A stretch of DNA of 64,000 nt, from the NCBI RefSeq assembly GCF_900573885.1, contig NZ_UPSE01000346.1:186001-250000 (forward strand). Reading direction: 5' to 3'. This document shows positions 45,687-55,993 of the stretch, one piece after another. Both the position numbers and the translations under genes were made by a program. The stretch's first letter is position 1. Each line of letters starts with the position of its first letter. Source of the DNA: Pseudomonas viridiflava. Lineage in GTDB: Bacteria > Pseudomonadota > Gammaproteobacteria > Pseudomonadales > Pseudomonadaceae. The notes below the pieces were generated by a model. It was not told where the DNA came from. It ran no database searches and saw only the letters and a list, made by a program, of their open reading frames with translations.

Positions 45687-47252
45687 ATGCGCCAGAACCT
45701 GCCTGTTACTCAGCGGGAAAGAACCTTTTCCGAGCATGAGCGCCTGATCTCCACTACCGACCTGCACAGTAAAATCACCTACTGCAACGACGCCTTCGTC
45801 GAGCTCAGTGGTTTTACCCGCGAAGAGCTGATCGGCCAGCCGCACAATCTGGTGCGTCATCCCGATATGCCGCCGGCCGTGTTCGGGCATATGTGGGACG
45901 TGATCAAGCAAGGCAAACCGTGGATGGGGCTGGTGAAAAACCGCTCCAAAAATGGCGATTTCTATTGGGTCAGCGCCTACGTCACGCCGGTGTATGAAAA
46001 CGGCCAGATCGCCGGTTACGAGTCGGTGCGCTCCTTGCCGACCCGCGAGCAGGTCGCCCGGGCAGACAAGCTTTACGCCCGCCTGCGCGCCGGCAAGAGC
46101 CCGGTGCCGGCCCTGGCCTATTGGACGCAAGACATCGTCAAATCCTGGCCGGTGATTCTCGCCACGCTGATTATTCTGGGTGGCGATCTGTGGCTGGATG
46201 GCTGGGCGAAAACCGCATTGGCCATGGTGGTGATGGCCGTGCTGGCGCTGTGGCTGGTGATCAGCAAGCGTCAGGACGTACGCAACACCCTGGCGGATCA
46301 CCCGAAAGCCTTCACCAGCGATCTGGTGGCGCTGACCTATTCCGACAATCCCGGCCCGCAGGGTCTGCTCGACCTGGCGATGATCAGCGAAGAGGCGCGT
46401 CTGCAAACCGCACTCACGCGCCTGGAAGACGCCGGCATCAGCGTGAAACTGCGCGCGGCGGAGTCATCGAAACTGTCGAACTCAAACGCCGAACTTCTGG
46501 AGCAGCAGCGCAGCGAAACCGATCAGTCGGCCACTGCCATCAACCAGATGGCCGCCACCATTCAGGAGGTGGCGCACAACGTCGCCAGCACTGCCAATGC
46601 CGCGCAGGAAGCGGATCAGTTGGCGCAGCAGGGACGCGGTCTGGCCAACGACAGTCTGGGCGCCATGAAGCACATGGCCGATGCCGTTACCGAAATCGGC
46701 CAGGCGGTGAAAGACCTCGCCGACTCGACACAATCGATTGGCAGCGTCGCCGACGTGATTACCTCCATCGCCGAGCAAACCAACCTGCTGGCCCTCAACG
46801 CCGCCATCGAAGCCGCGCGGGCAGGGGAGCAGGGGCGCGGGTTTGCCGTGGTGGCGGACGAGGTGCGTTCGCTGGCCTCGCGCACCCGTGAATCCACCGA
46901 GCAGATTCACGCCATCATTGCCTCGCTGCGCAGTGGTGCCGACCGTGCCGTAACCACGGCCAGCAAAGGTGAGGAAATTTCCCGCGAAAGCGTGCACAGC
47001 GTCGAAGCCGTTCAGCAGGCGCTGGATGGCATCAGCCAGGCGGTGACGCGCATCACCGGCATGAGCCAGCAGATGGCCACGGCGTCCGAGCAACAGAGCC
47101 ATGTAGCCGAAGACATCAGCCAGCAAATCACCCGCATCGCCCAGCTCTCCGACCGCAGCGCCGGGCAGGCGCAGGAGGGCGTGGTGATCAGCCAGGACCT
47201 CGAACACATGGCTGAATACCTGCACAGCCTGGCCGAGCGCTTCAACAAATAA
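45687..47252 (+). CDS. aer: Aerotaxis receptor Aer-type (PAS-MCP)
   Basis: 521 residues, the length I recall for P. aeruginosa Aer. The N-terminal PAS domain (about 10-115) has [28 protein letters not shown] and [10 protein letters not shown], typical of the FAD-binding Aer PAS fold. Two close membrane helices (about 153-190) follow, then the MCP signalling domain with the hairpin [20 protein letters not shown] (363-382) and [15 protein letters not shown]. It senses redox or oxygen indirectly and signals to CheW/CheA. It has AGGA upstream of ATG. BdlA was considered but has two PAS domains and no membrane helix. Confidence 0.9.
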   Translation: MRQNLPVTQRERTFSEHERLISTTDLHSKITYCNDAFVELSGFTREELIGQPHNLVRHPDMPPAVFGHMWDVIKQGKPWMGLVKNRSKNGDFYWVSAYVTPVYENGQIAGYESVRSLPTREQVARADKLYARLRAGKSPVPALAYWTQDIVKSWPVILATLIILGGDLWLDGWAKTALAMVVMAVLALWLVISKRQDVRNTLADHPKAFTSDLVALTYSDNPGPQGLLDLAMISEEARLQTALTRLEDAGISVKLRAAESSKLSNSNAELLEQQRSETDQSATAINQMAATIQEVAHNVASTANAAQEADQLAQQGRGLANDSLGAMKHMADAVTEIGQAVKDLADSTQSIGSVADVITSIAEQTNLLALNAAIEAARAGEQGRGFAVVADEVRSLASRTRESTEQIHAIIASLRSGADRAVTTASKGEEISRESVHSVEAVQQALDGISQAVTRITGMSQQMATASEQQSHVAEDISQQITRIAQLSDRSAGQAQEGVVISQDLEHMAEYLHSLAERFNK

Positions 47253-47261
47253 CCCGGGCAG

Positions 47262-47286
47262 CCCGATGGCAGCGACTGCCATCGGG
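47262..47286. terminator. Inverted repeat after aer
   Basis: CCCGATGGCA and TGCCATCGGG form a perfect 10-bp stem with a 5-base loop just downstream of the aer stop. No T-run, so a weak or Rho-assisted terminator is more likely. Confidence 0.55.
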
Positions 47287-47316
47287 TGGCAGACTTCGCG
47301 CTCCGGAGGAGTGCCC

Positions 47317-47904
47317 ATGTCCCGCCCGTTATGCCCCCGCTGCCAGCGCCCGTTCAGCCACTGCCTGTGCGCGCTGATCCCCAGCCTGGCTAGCCGCACC
47401 CGCGTGCTGATCCTGCAGCACCCCAGCGAAGTCAAACACGCCCTGAACACCGCACGCCTTGCCGCTCTGGGCCTGACTAATGCGCAGCTGTGCGTGGGCG
47501 AGCGGTTTGACGAACTGGAAACACTGCTCAACCCGGCGGGCTATCGCAGCGTGCTGCTGTTTCCAGGGGAGGGCGCCACGGTGCTGGAAGCGGGCCCGGC
47601 AGACGCACCGATTCAACTTGTTGTACCGGACGGCACCTGGCGCAAGGCGAGCAAATTGCTGCACGTGAATCCGTTGCTGGCGGCGTTGCCACGGGTGTGT
47701 TTGCCGGCAGGCGGGGTTTCCCGATATCGGCTGCGCAAGGCGCCGAAGGAAGGGGCCTTATCGACGATCGAGGCCGTTGTTCAGGCGCTGGACATTGTCG
47801 AGGCGCCGCTGCGTTTTGGCGAATTGCTCAGGCCGTTCGAGGCGCTGATTGAAGGTCAGATTGCGGCGATGGGAGAAGAGACCTTTCAGCGCAATCACCT
47901 CTAA
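47317..47904 (+). CDS. DTW-domain tRNA-uridine aminocarboxypropyltransferase
   Basis: 195 residues from ATG 47317 (GGAGGAG upstream); the frame extends 17 codons back without a ribosome site. The N-terminus has a CPRCQRPFSHCLC zinc-binding motif, and the DTW-type motif appears in VPDGTWRKASKLL. Members transfer the 3-amino-3-carboxypropyl group from SAM to uridine in tRNA (acp3U; E. coli TapT/YfiP). LILQHPSEVKHALNTARLA and RYRLRKAPKEGALSTIEAV also fit. It is a single gene, not obviously linked to its neighbours. Confidence 0.88.
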   Translation: MSRPLCPRCQRPFSHCLCALIPSLASRTRVLILQHPSEVKHALNTARLAALGLTNAQLCVGERFDELETLLNPAGYRSVLLFPGEGATVLEAGPADAPIQLVVPDGTWRKASKLLHVNPLLAALPRVCLPAGGVSRYRLRKAPKEGALSTIEAVVQALDIVEAPLRFGELLRPFEALIEGQIAAMGEETFQRNHL

Positions 47905-47988
47905 GGCATCGCGGCTAATCGGAATGCCGCCAGCCGCTCCCAAAAACAGCAAAAACTCTGTAGGAGCGGCTTCAGCCGCGATGCCCTT
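47905..47988. repeat. REP inverted pair
   Basis: GGCATCGCGGCTAATCGG on the left and TGTAGGAGCGGCTTCAGCCG with CGATGCC on the right, imperfect inverted copies. It lies between convergent genes (DTW and gap), the usual REP setting. Confidence 0.82.
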
Positions 47989-47993
47989 GCTTT

Positions 47994-48995
47994 TCAAGGC
48001 GCATCCCGCAAGGCCAGCGCGTTATCGAGCATGCGGTTGGAAAAGCCCCACTCGTTGTCATACCAGGCCAGCACCTTCAGCAGCTTGCCGTTGGTTTTGG
48101 TGTGGTTGGCATCGAAGATCGACGACAGCGGGTTGTGGTTGAAGTCGTGGGACACCAGCGGCAGCGTGTTGTAGCCCAGAATCGGCGACTGTTTGCTCGC
48201 CTCCAGCATCAGCGCATTGACGGTTTCTGCGCTCGTTGGCTGTTTCAGTTCTACGGTTAAATCCACCAGCGACACGTTGATTACCGGCACACGCACCGCC
48301 ATGCCGGTGAGCTTGCCGGCCAGTTCAGGTAACACCAGGCCGACCGCTTCGGCGGCGCCGGTTTTGGTCGGAATCATCGACTGCGTGGCCGAGCGCGCGC
48401 GGTACGGGTCGCTGTGGTACACGTCCGACAGGTTCTGGTCGTTGGTGTAGGCGTGAATGGTCGTCATCAGGCCGTTTTCGATGCCCAGTTCGCGGTGCAG
48501 CACTTGCGCAATCGGCGCCAGGCAGTTGGTGGTGCACGAGGCGCTGGAGATGATCTGGTGCGACTGGCGCAAGGTGTCGTGGTTGACGCCATAGACGATG
48601 GTGGCATCGGCGCCTTTGGCCGGGGCCGAGATAATCACCTTGGCGGCGCCGGCCGACAGGTGCGCCGCGGCTTTTTCGCGGTCGGTGAACAGGCCGGTGC
48701 ATTCAAACACGATGTCGATATTCTGCTCGCGCCAGGGCAGGTCGGCGGGGTTGCGGATGGCGGTCACGGCAATACGGTCGCCGTTCACCAGCAGTGCGTC
48801 GGCTTGTGCCTCAACGCTACCGTCAAAAATGCCGTGCACGCTGTCGTACTTCAAAAGGTGGGCATTGATGGCGCTGTCGCCCAGGTCGTTGATCGCGACT
48901 ACCTGCAGCTGTTGGCGGTAGTCCTGGGTATACAGGGCGCGCAGAATGTTGCGGCCGATGCGGCCGAAGCCGTTGATTGCGATACGCAGTGTCAT
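47994..48995 (-). CDS. gapA: Glyceraldehyde-3-phosphate dehydrogenase, type I
   Basis: 333 residues. The NAD-binding start [16 protein letters not shown], the catalytic [10 protein letters not shown] motif, [14 protein letters not shown] and [14 protein letters not shown] are all present. It catalyses oxidative phosphorylation of G3P to 1,3-bisphosphoglycerate in the lower Entner-Doudoroff/glycolytic route. It is divergent from edd with a HexR-type operator between, as described for Pseudomonas. The C-terminus converges on the DTW gene. Confidence 0.96.
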   Translation of the reverse strand: MTLRIAINGFGRIGRNILRALYTQDYRQQLQVVAINDLGDSAINAHLLKYDSVHGIFDGSVEAQADALLVNGDRIAVTAIRNPADLPWREQNIDIVFECTGLFTDREKAAAHLSAGAAKVIISAPAKGADATIVYGVNHDTLRQSHQIISSASCTTNCLAPIAQVLHRELGIENGLMTTIHAYTNDQNLSDVYHSDPYRARSATQSMIPTKTGAAEAVGLVLPELAGKLTGMAVRVPVINVSLVDLTVELKQPTSAETVNALMLEASKQSPILGYNTLPLVSHDFNHNPLSSIFDANHTKTNGKLLKVLAWYDNEWGFSNRMLDNALALRDAP

Positions 48996-49019
48996 GGAAT
49001 CACCGAATCGTTTCTTTTG

Positions 49020-49034
49020 TTGTTGGAATTACAA
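49020..49034. promoter_or_regulatory. HexR-type operator in the gap-edd divergent region
   Basis: TTGT (49020-49023), 7-bp spacer TGGAATT, ACAA (49031-49034): an exact match to the TTGT-N7-ACAA consensus I recall for HexR. It lies 25 bp from the gapA start and 89 bp from the edd start. An imperfect TTGT-N7-AAAA is also visible nearer edd (about 49084). HexR is released by KDPG, so both units should be induced by glucose or gluconate. HexR itself is not in the window. Confidence 0.8.
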
Positions 49035-49122
49035 GATTACGCTCGGTAATATATAGATCAAGCCATTTTTACCGACTATATTTTGTTTTTTATAAAAATT
49101 AAGCCTGTGTGGAGCTGATGAT

Positions 49123-50942
<1,820 letters not shown>

Positions 50943-50946
<4 letters not shown>

Positions 50947-51908
50947 AGTTAGCCCTGGTCGGCGACATCGGCGGCACCAACGCACGCTTTGCGTTGTGGC
51001 GCGATAACAGGCTGGAGTCTGTGCAGGTTCTGGCGACTGCCGATTTTCCGGGCGTGGAACAAGCCATTATTGCTTACCTCGACGGCCTCGGCCTGGCCCC
51101 GGGTGCTGTGCACGCCGTGTGCCTGGCCTGCGCCGGGCCGGTCAGTGGCGATCTGTTTGTGTTTACCAACAACCACTGGCGCCTGAGCCGTTCGGCGTTC
51201 TGCCGCGACTTGCAGGTGGATGACCTGCTGCTGATCAACGACTTCTCTGCCATGGCTCTGGGCATGACGCGCCTGGAAGAGCACGAGCGTGTGCAAGTGT
51301 GCCCAGGCACTGCCGAAGCGGATCGGCCCGCCGTTGTGGTCGGGCCGGGTACCGGTTTGGGTGTTGGTACGTTGATTGGTTCGGCTACTGAAGGCTGGCA
51401 AGCCTTGCCGGGCGAAGGCGGACACGTGGACCTGCCGATTGGCTCGCCCCGCGAAGCGCAGCTGTGGCAGGAGTTGTATCGCCTGAACGGCCATATTCGC
51501 GCCGAAGACGTATTGAGCGGTGGCGGTTTGCTGCTGTTGTATCGCGCGCTCTGCGCCCTCGACGGCCACGAACAAACCCTGCGATCGCCGGCCGACATCA
51601 CCGCCGCAGCACTGGCCGGTGACGAAGTGGCGGGCAAGGTGATCGATCAGTTTTCCTCGTGGCTCGGCCGCGTAGCCGGCAACAACGTACTGAGCCTGGG
51701 CGGGCGCGGCGGCGTGTACATCGTCGGCGGCATCGTGCCGCGTTTCACCGAGCTATTCTTGCGCAGCGGTTTCGCCCGCTGCTTCGCCGAGAAAGGCCCG
51801 ATGAGCAAATACATGGTCGATGTGCCGGTGTGGCTGGTAACCGCAGAGTACCCGGGTTTGATGGGCGCGGGTGTCGCCCTGCAGCAGCTGTTGGAACGGC
51901 AGCAGTAA
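50943..51908 (+). CDS. glk: Glucokinase
   Basis: 321 residues. It phosphorylates cytosolic glucose to glucose-6-phosphate. The N-terminal [15 protein letters not shown] binds [14 protein letters not shown] carries the catalytic Asp, and [12 protein letters not shown] and GEGGHVDLP are ROK-independent Glk motifs. The length matches E. coli Glk (321). It overlaps edd by 4 bases; a 37-base gap precedes gltR. Confidence 0.96.
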
Positions 51909-51945
51909 GCGCCGAAGAAAAACAATAACCACTAGGACGGCCCCC

Positions 51946-52677
51946 TTGAGCCAGACCGGAAAATCCATTCTGTTGGTGGATGACGATCAGGAAATTCGCG
52001 AACTGCTGGAAGCCTACCTGAGCCGCGCCGGCTTTCAGGTGCGCACCGTGGGCGACGGCGCGGGCTTTCGCGCAGCGCTTGGCGAGGAGAGCGCCGACCT
52101 GCTGATTCTCGATGTGATGCTCCCCGACGAAGACGGCTTCAGCCTCTGTCGTTGGGTGCGCCAGCATCCACGTCTGGCGCAGGTGCCGATCATCATGCTG
52201 ACCGCCAGCTCCGACGAAGCCGACCGTGTCATCGGCCTGGAGCTCGGCGCCGACGATTACCTCGGCAAACCCTTCAGCCCCCGCGAGCTGCAAGCGCGCA
52301 TCAAAGCGCTGCTGCGTCGCGCCCAGTTTGGTCAGGAACGCAGCCGCGTCGAGGTGCTGGCCTTTGATGAATGGCGGCTCGACATGATCAGCCATCGCCT
52401 GTTTCACCTCGACGGCGAAGAAGTGTTTCTCTCCGGAGCCGACTTCGCTTTGCTCAAGCTGTTCCTCGACCACCCGCAGCAAATTCTAGACCGCGACACC
52501 ATCGGCAACGCCACCCGTGGCCGCGAGCCGATGCCGCTCGATCGCATCGTCGACATGGCCGTGAGCCGCTTGCGCCAACGGCTGCGCGACACCGGCAAAG
52601 CGCCGCGGCTGATTCGTACCGTGCGCGGTTCCGGCTACCTGCTGGCGGCCAACGTGACGCCGCACAATGCTGCCTAG
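51946..52677 (+). CDS. gltR: Response regulator GltR
   Basis: 243 residues from TTG 51946 (AGGAC upstream); a longer frame overlaps glk and has no ribosome site. It has a receiver domain with phosphorylatable D56 (ILDVMLPDEDGF) and the KPFSP motif, and a C-terminal OmpR/PhoB winged helix ending RTVRGSGYLL. It pairs with the next gene. In P. aeruginosa GltR-GtrS regulates glucose uptake genes and toxA. The gtrS start lies within its last codons. Confidence 0.9.
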   Translation: MSQTGKSILLVDDDQEIRELLEAYLSRAGFQVRTVGDGAGFRAALGEESADLLILDVMLPDEDGFSLCRWVRQHPRLAQVPIIMLTASSDEADRVIGLELGADDYLGKPFSPRELQARIKALLRRAQFGQERSRVEVLAFDEWRLDMISHRLFHLDGEEVFLSGADFALLKLFLDHPQQILDRDTIGNATRGREPMPLDRIVDMAVSRLRQRLRDTGKAPRLIRTVRGSGYLLAANVTPHNAA

Positions 52678-54163
52678 CTCGGCGCCCACACCGGCCAAAC
52701 CCTGGTATCAACGCTGGTTCGGCTGGGTGCCGGTGCCGCGCTCGCTGCTCGGGCGCATGTTGCTGCTGACCTTGCTGGCCGTGCTGATGGCGCAGAGTCT
52801 GTCGAGCATCATCTGGCTCTCGCAACTGCGCGCCACGCAACTGGAAGGGTTGGTCACCAGTGCCCGCAGCCTGGCGCACTCGATGTCGGCCAGCGTCAGT
52901 TACCTGCGCTCTTTGCCGCTGGCCTACCGTCCGCTGGTGCTCGACCAGTTGCGCAGCATGGGCGGCACGCGTTTTGTAGTAACGCTCAACGACAAGCCGC
53001 TGGACATGCGCGTGCTGCCGCCGACGCCGCGCAAAACCGCCGTTCTGGAAACCGTGCACGAGGTGCTGCGCGAAGCCATGGGCAGCGGCCCGGACATTCT
53101 GGTGACCTTCGTCAGCCCGGATGATCTGCGCATTTTCAACGGCGGCCTGAAACTCGACGAGTTGCCGCGCTCCTGGGCGCATTACGCCTTGACCCTGGAA
53201 CCGGTGAAGCCGCCGGTGCTGGTCACGCAAATTCAGATGGCGCCGGGCGAATGGCTGTACATCGCCTCGCTGCTGCCCGAGCCCTACACCAGCCTGGAAG
53301 AAGAAGGCCTGCCCGCGCAGCAGGTGTGGTTCATCTTTCTCACCAGCAGCTTTTTGCTGCTGTTTATCGGCGTGCTGGTGCACTGGCAGAGCCGGCCACT
53401 CAAACGCCTGGCGCGGGCGGCGCGGGATATGTCGTTGGGCGCCGCTGAAGTGCGGCCAGTGGCGGAGGGCGGTGGCAGCGAAGTGGTGGAAGTGGCGCGG
53501 GCCTTCAACGCCATGCGCGAGCGCATCAGCCGCTACCTGATCGAACGCAGCCAGCTGTTCAGCGCCATTTCCCACGACCTGCGCACGCCCATCACACGCT
53601 TGCGCCTGCGCGTGGAATTGCTCGAAGACGAAACCGTGCAAGCCAAATTCGGCCGCGACCTGGACGACCTGGAGATGCTGGTCAAAGGCGCGCTGCAGTG
53701 CGTAAAAGACACCGACATCCACGAAAACATCGAGCCGGTAGACCTCAATCTCGCCCTCGACTGCCTGATCGAACCGTACCTGCCGCCGCAAGGCAACGGC
53801 CGCGTCAGCCTGAACGGCCGGGCATTGGCGGCCTACGCCGGCAAGCCGCTGGCGCTGCGCCGCTGCATGGGCAACCTGATCGACAACGCGCTCAAATACG
53901 GCAACAAAGCGCACCTGCATATTGAAGACAACGACAGCGCGTTCATTCTGCATGTCGATGACGAAGGCCCCGGCGTGCCGGAACAGCGTCTGGAGCAAGT
54001 GTTCGAGCCGCACTTTCGCCTGTCTGGCAAGCAGCAGGGTTACGGGTTGGGATTGGGCATCGCGCGCAACATTGCCCACAGCCACGGCGGCGAAGTGACC
54101 CTGCAAAACCTGCGCGAAGGCGGTTTGCGCGTGACCTTATTCCTGCCGCGCTTTGCCGACTAA
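52667..54163 (+). CDS. gtrS: Sensor histidine kinase GtrS
   Basis: 498 residues. The first membrane helix is around 31-50 (LLLLTLLAVLMAQSLSSIIW) and the second around 222-242 (VWFIFLTSSFLLLFIGVLV); the periplasmic sensor lies between. A HAMP follows, then the H-box FSAISHDLRTPITRLRLRV with H303, and a HATPase_c domain with the N-box NLIDNALKYG and G-boxes DEGPGVP and GLGLGIARN. It senses glucose-pathway ligands (2-ketogluconate/6-phosphogluconate in P. aeruginosa). The stop overlaps the convergent MocR-type gene by 4 bases. Confidence 0.92.
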   Translation: MLPSSAPTPAKPWYQRWFGWVPVPRSLLGRMLLLTLLAVLMAQSLSSIIWLSQLRATQLEGLVTSARSLAHSMSASVSYLRSLPLAYRPLVLDQLRSMGGTRFVVTLNDKPLDMRVLPPTPRKTAVLETVHEVLREAMGSGPDILVTFVSPDDLRIFNGGLKLDELPRSWAHYALTLEPVKPPVLVTQIQMAPGEWLYIASLLPEPYTSLEEEGLPAQQVWFIFLTSSFLLLFIGVLVHWQSRPLKRLARAARDMSLGAAEVRPVAEGGGSEVVEVARAFNAMRERISRYLIERSQLFSAISHDLRTPITRLRLRVELLEDETVQAKFGRDLDDLEMLVKGALQCVKDTDIHENIEPVDLNLALDCLIEPYLPPQGNGRVSLNGRALAAYAGKPLALRRCMGNLIDNALKYGNKAHLHIEDNDSAFILHVDDEGPGVPEQRLEQVFEPHFRLSGKQQGYGLGLGIARNIAHSHGGEVTLQNLREGGLRVTLFLPRFAD

Positions 54164-55569
54164 AACTCGCTGACGATCTGCCCGAGCATTTCCATCGCCC
54201 GCTCGCTGGCCTCGTCCCACGAATGGCCGTGATTCAGGCGCGCGCAGTTGCCGAAACTGCGCGTGGCCGAAAAGATCGGCCCCGGCGCCAGGCTGACGCC
54301 TTGGGCCAACGCCAACTGGAACAGCTGCAACGAGTCCACCGCCTGGGGAAATTCAAACCACAGAAAATAGCCGCCGCTGGGCCGCGTCACCCGAGTTTCG
54401 GCCGGAAAGTGGCGGGCAGCGGAGGCGAGCATGGCGCTCTGCTGCATCTCCAGCGTGTGCCGCAGCTTGCGCAGATGACGGTCGTAGCCGCCGTGTTGCA
54501 GGTAATCGGCAATTGCCGCTTGCGCCGGCACGGAGGGGGAAATGGTGGTCATCAGTTTTAGTCGGCTGATCTTCTCCGCATAGCGCCCACCAGCGACCCA
54601 GCCCACCCGATAACCCGGCGCCAGACTTTTCGAAAACGAGCCGCAGTGCATCACCAGTCCGTCGCGGTCGAAACTCTTCACCGGCTTGGGCGGCTGCGTG
54701 CCGTAATAGAGTTCGGAGTACACATCGTCCTCAATCAGCGGCACCTGATGCTGGTGCAGCAATTCATACAGCGCACGTTTTTTCTCATCGCTCATGCTCG
54801 CGCCGAGCGGGTTCTGCAAACTGCTCATAAACCAGCACGCCTTGATCGGCAGCTGCGCCAGGCTGTCGGCCAGGGTTTGCAGATCAATGCCCTCACGCGG
54901 ATGCACCGGAATTTCCACCGCCTTGAGCTTCAAGCGTTCCAGCACCTGCAACGTTGCATAAAAAGCCGGCGCTTCAATGGCCACCAGATCGCCCGGCTGA
55001 GTGACCGTTTGCAGACACAGATTCAACGCCTCCATGGCGCCGTTAGTGATCACCAACTCTTCCAGCCGCAGCATCACCCCGGCCACGCGATAGCGCAGGG
55101 CGATTTGCCGGCGCAGATCGGGGTTGCCCGACGTCATGTCGGCAATCACCGCATGGGGCGACAGCGCACGCAGGCTCTGCGCCATCGAGCGCGCGAGGCG
55201 GGCGAGGGGGAACAGGTCCGGACTGGGAAACGCCGAGCCGAAGGGCACGGTGTTGGGGTCTTTCAACGAACCGAGTACCGAGAACACCAACTCGCTGACA
55301 TCCACCTCGGTGGTGTGCGCTGCCCGCGGACTGATCTGCGCCTCGGGCAGCGGGCGTTTGGCGTGTTCACGCACGAAATAACCAGAACGGGCGCGCGCCT
55401 GAATCAGGCCGCGATCTTCAAGCAGGTAATACGCCTGAAACACCGTGGAAGGACTGACCCCATAGGTGCGGCTGGCGTGGCGCACCGACGGCACTTTTTC
55501 CCCGGCAGCGAGCACACCGGAGCGGATCAGTTCGGCGATTTCGTCGGCGAATTTTTCGTAGCGTTTCAT
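54160..55569 (-). CDS. MocR-type GntR/aminotransferase regulator
   Basis: 469 residues from ATG 55569 (CAGGA upstream); an earlier start runs through Pro-rich repeat-like DNA. The N-terminal GntR winged helix is MKRYEKFADEIAELIRSGVL...VPSVRHASRTYGVSPSTVFQAYYLLEDRGLI. The aminotransferase fold I domain follows, with ITNGAMEALNLCL and the PLP lysine motif SFSKSLAPGYRVGW. Such proteins regulate B6, GABA or taurine genes. No partner operon is adjacent. The gene is convergent with gtrS, and repeats lie upstream. Confidence 0.9.
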   Translation of the reverse strand: MKRYEKFADEIAELIRSGVLAAGEKVPSVRHASRTYGVSPSTVFQAYYLLEDRGLIQARARSGYFVREHAKRPLPEAQISPRAAHTTEVDVSELVFSVLGSLKDPNTVPFGSAFPSPDLFPLARLARSMAQSLRALSPHAVIADMTSGNPDLRRQIALRYRVAGVMLRLEELVITNGAMEALNLCLQTVTQPGDLVAIEAPAFYATLQVLERLKLKAVEIPVHPREGIDLQTLADSLAQLPIKACWFMSSLQNPLGASMSDEKKRALYELLHQHQVPLIEDDVYSELYYGTQPPKPVKSFDRDGLVMHCGSFSKSLAPGYRVGWVAGGRYAEKISRLKLMTTISPSVPAQAAIADYLQHGGYDRHLRKLRHTLEMQQSAMLASAARHFPAETRVTRPSGGYFLWFEFPQAVDSLQLFQLALAQGVSLAPGPIFSATRSFGNCARLNHGHSWDEASERAMEMLGQIVSEF

Positions 55570-55659
55570 CGAATCCTGCACGGGCTTGGGCGGGAGGGCA
55601 GGAGGGGACTGTACGGGAAGGGGTGGGGGCATGGCGATGGGGTCTGTTTTGAAGAGCAG

Positions 55660-55692
55660 CGTAGGTTGGGTTGAGCCTCGGCGAAGCCCAAC
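55660..55692. repeat. Single GTTGGG...CCCAAC palindromic repeat
   Basis: GTAGGTTGGGTTGAGCCTCG then GCGAAGCCCAAC. The same family as 10808-10837 and 32172-32249. Confidence 0.75.
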
Positions 55693-55759
55693 GTCACGCG
55701 GTGGTGGGCATTCATTAAACGGAAGGTCAAAAGCGGTTGAGCCAAAGCTGAAATCAACG

Positions 55760-55987
55760 GCCCCTCTCCCCAGCCCTCTCCCGCAAGCGGGAGAGGGGGT
55801 TGAACCCATGCGGTCGCGGCCTTACGTCACCCCTCGCCCTCTCGCGGGAGAGGGATTTGAACGCATGCGGTCGCGGCCCCACGTCACCCCTCGCCCGCTC
55901 GCGAGAGAGGGGGTTGAACGCATGCGGTCGTGGCCTTACGTCACCCCTCGCCCGCTCGCGGGAGAGGGGCTGGGGGAGAGGGGCTTT
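55760..55987. repeat. 57-bp tandem repeat array within CCCTCTCCC elements
   Basis: Flanked by CCCCTCTCCCCAGCCCTCTC on the left and a CGGGAGAGGGGCTGGGGGAG end on the right, this region contains a 57-bp unit repeated three times. The anchor ATGCGGTCG occurs at 55808, 55865 and 55922, exactly 57 apart, each followed by GGCC, ACGTCACCCCTCGCC and a GAGAGGG end. The period equals 19 codons, so a frame stays open across it, but I regard it as non-coding. There are no unique spacers as in a CRISPR. Confidence 0.88.
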
Positions 55988-55993
55988 TTTGCC

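Noticed and set aside
45687..47252. BdlA (biofilm dispersion protein)
   Set aside because: BdlA has two PAS domains and no membrane helices; this has one PAS domain and a membrane hairpin, like Aer.
55760..55987. CRISPR array
   Set aside because: The repeat units are contiguous, with no unique spacers and no cas genes nearby.
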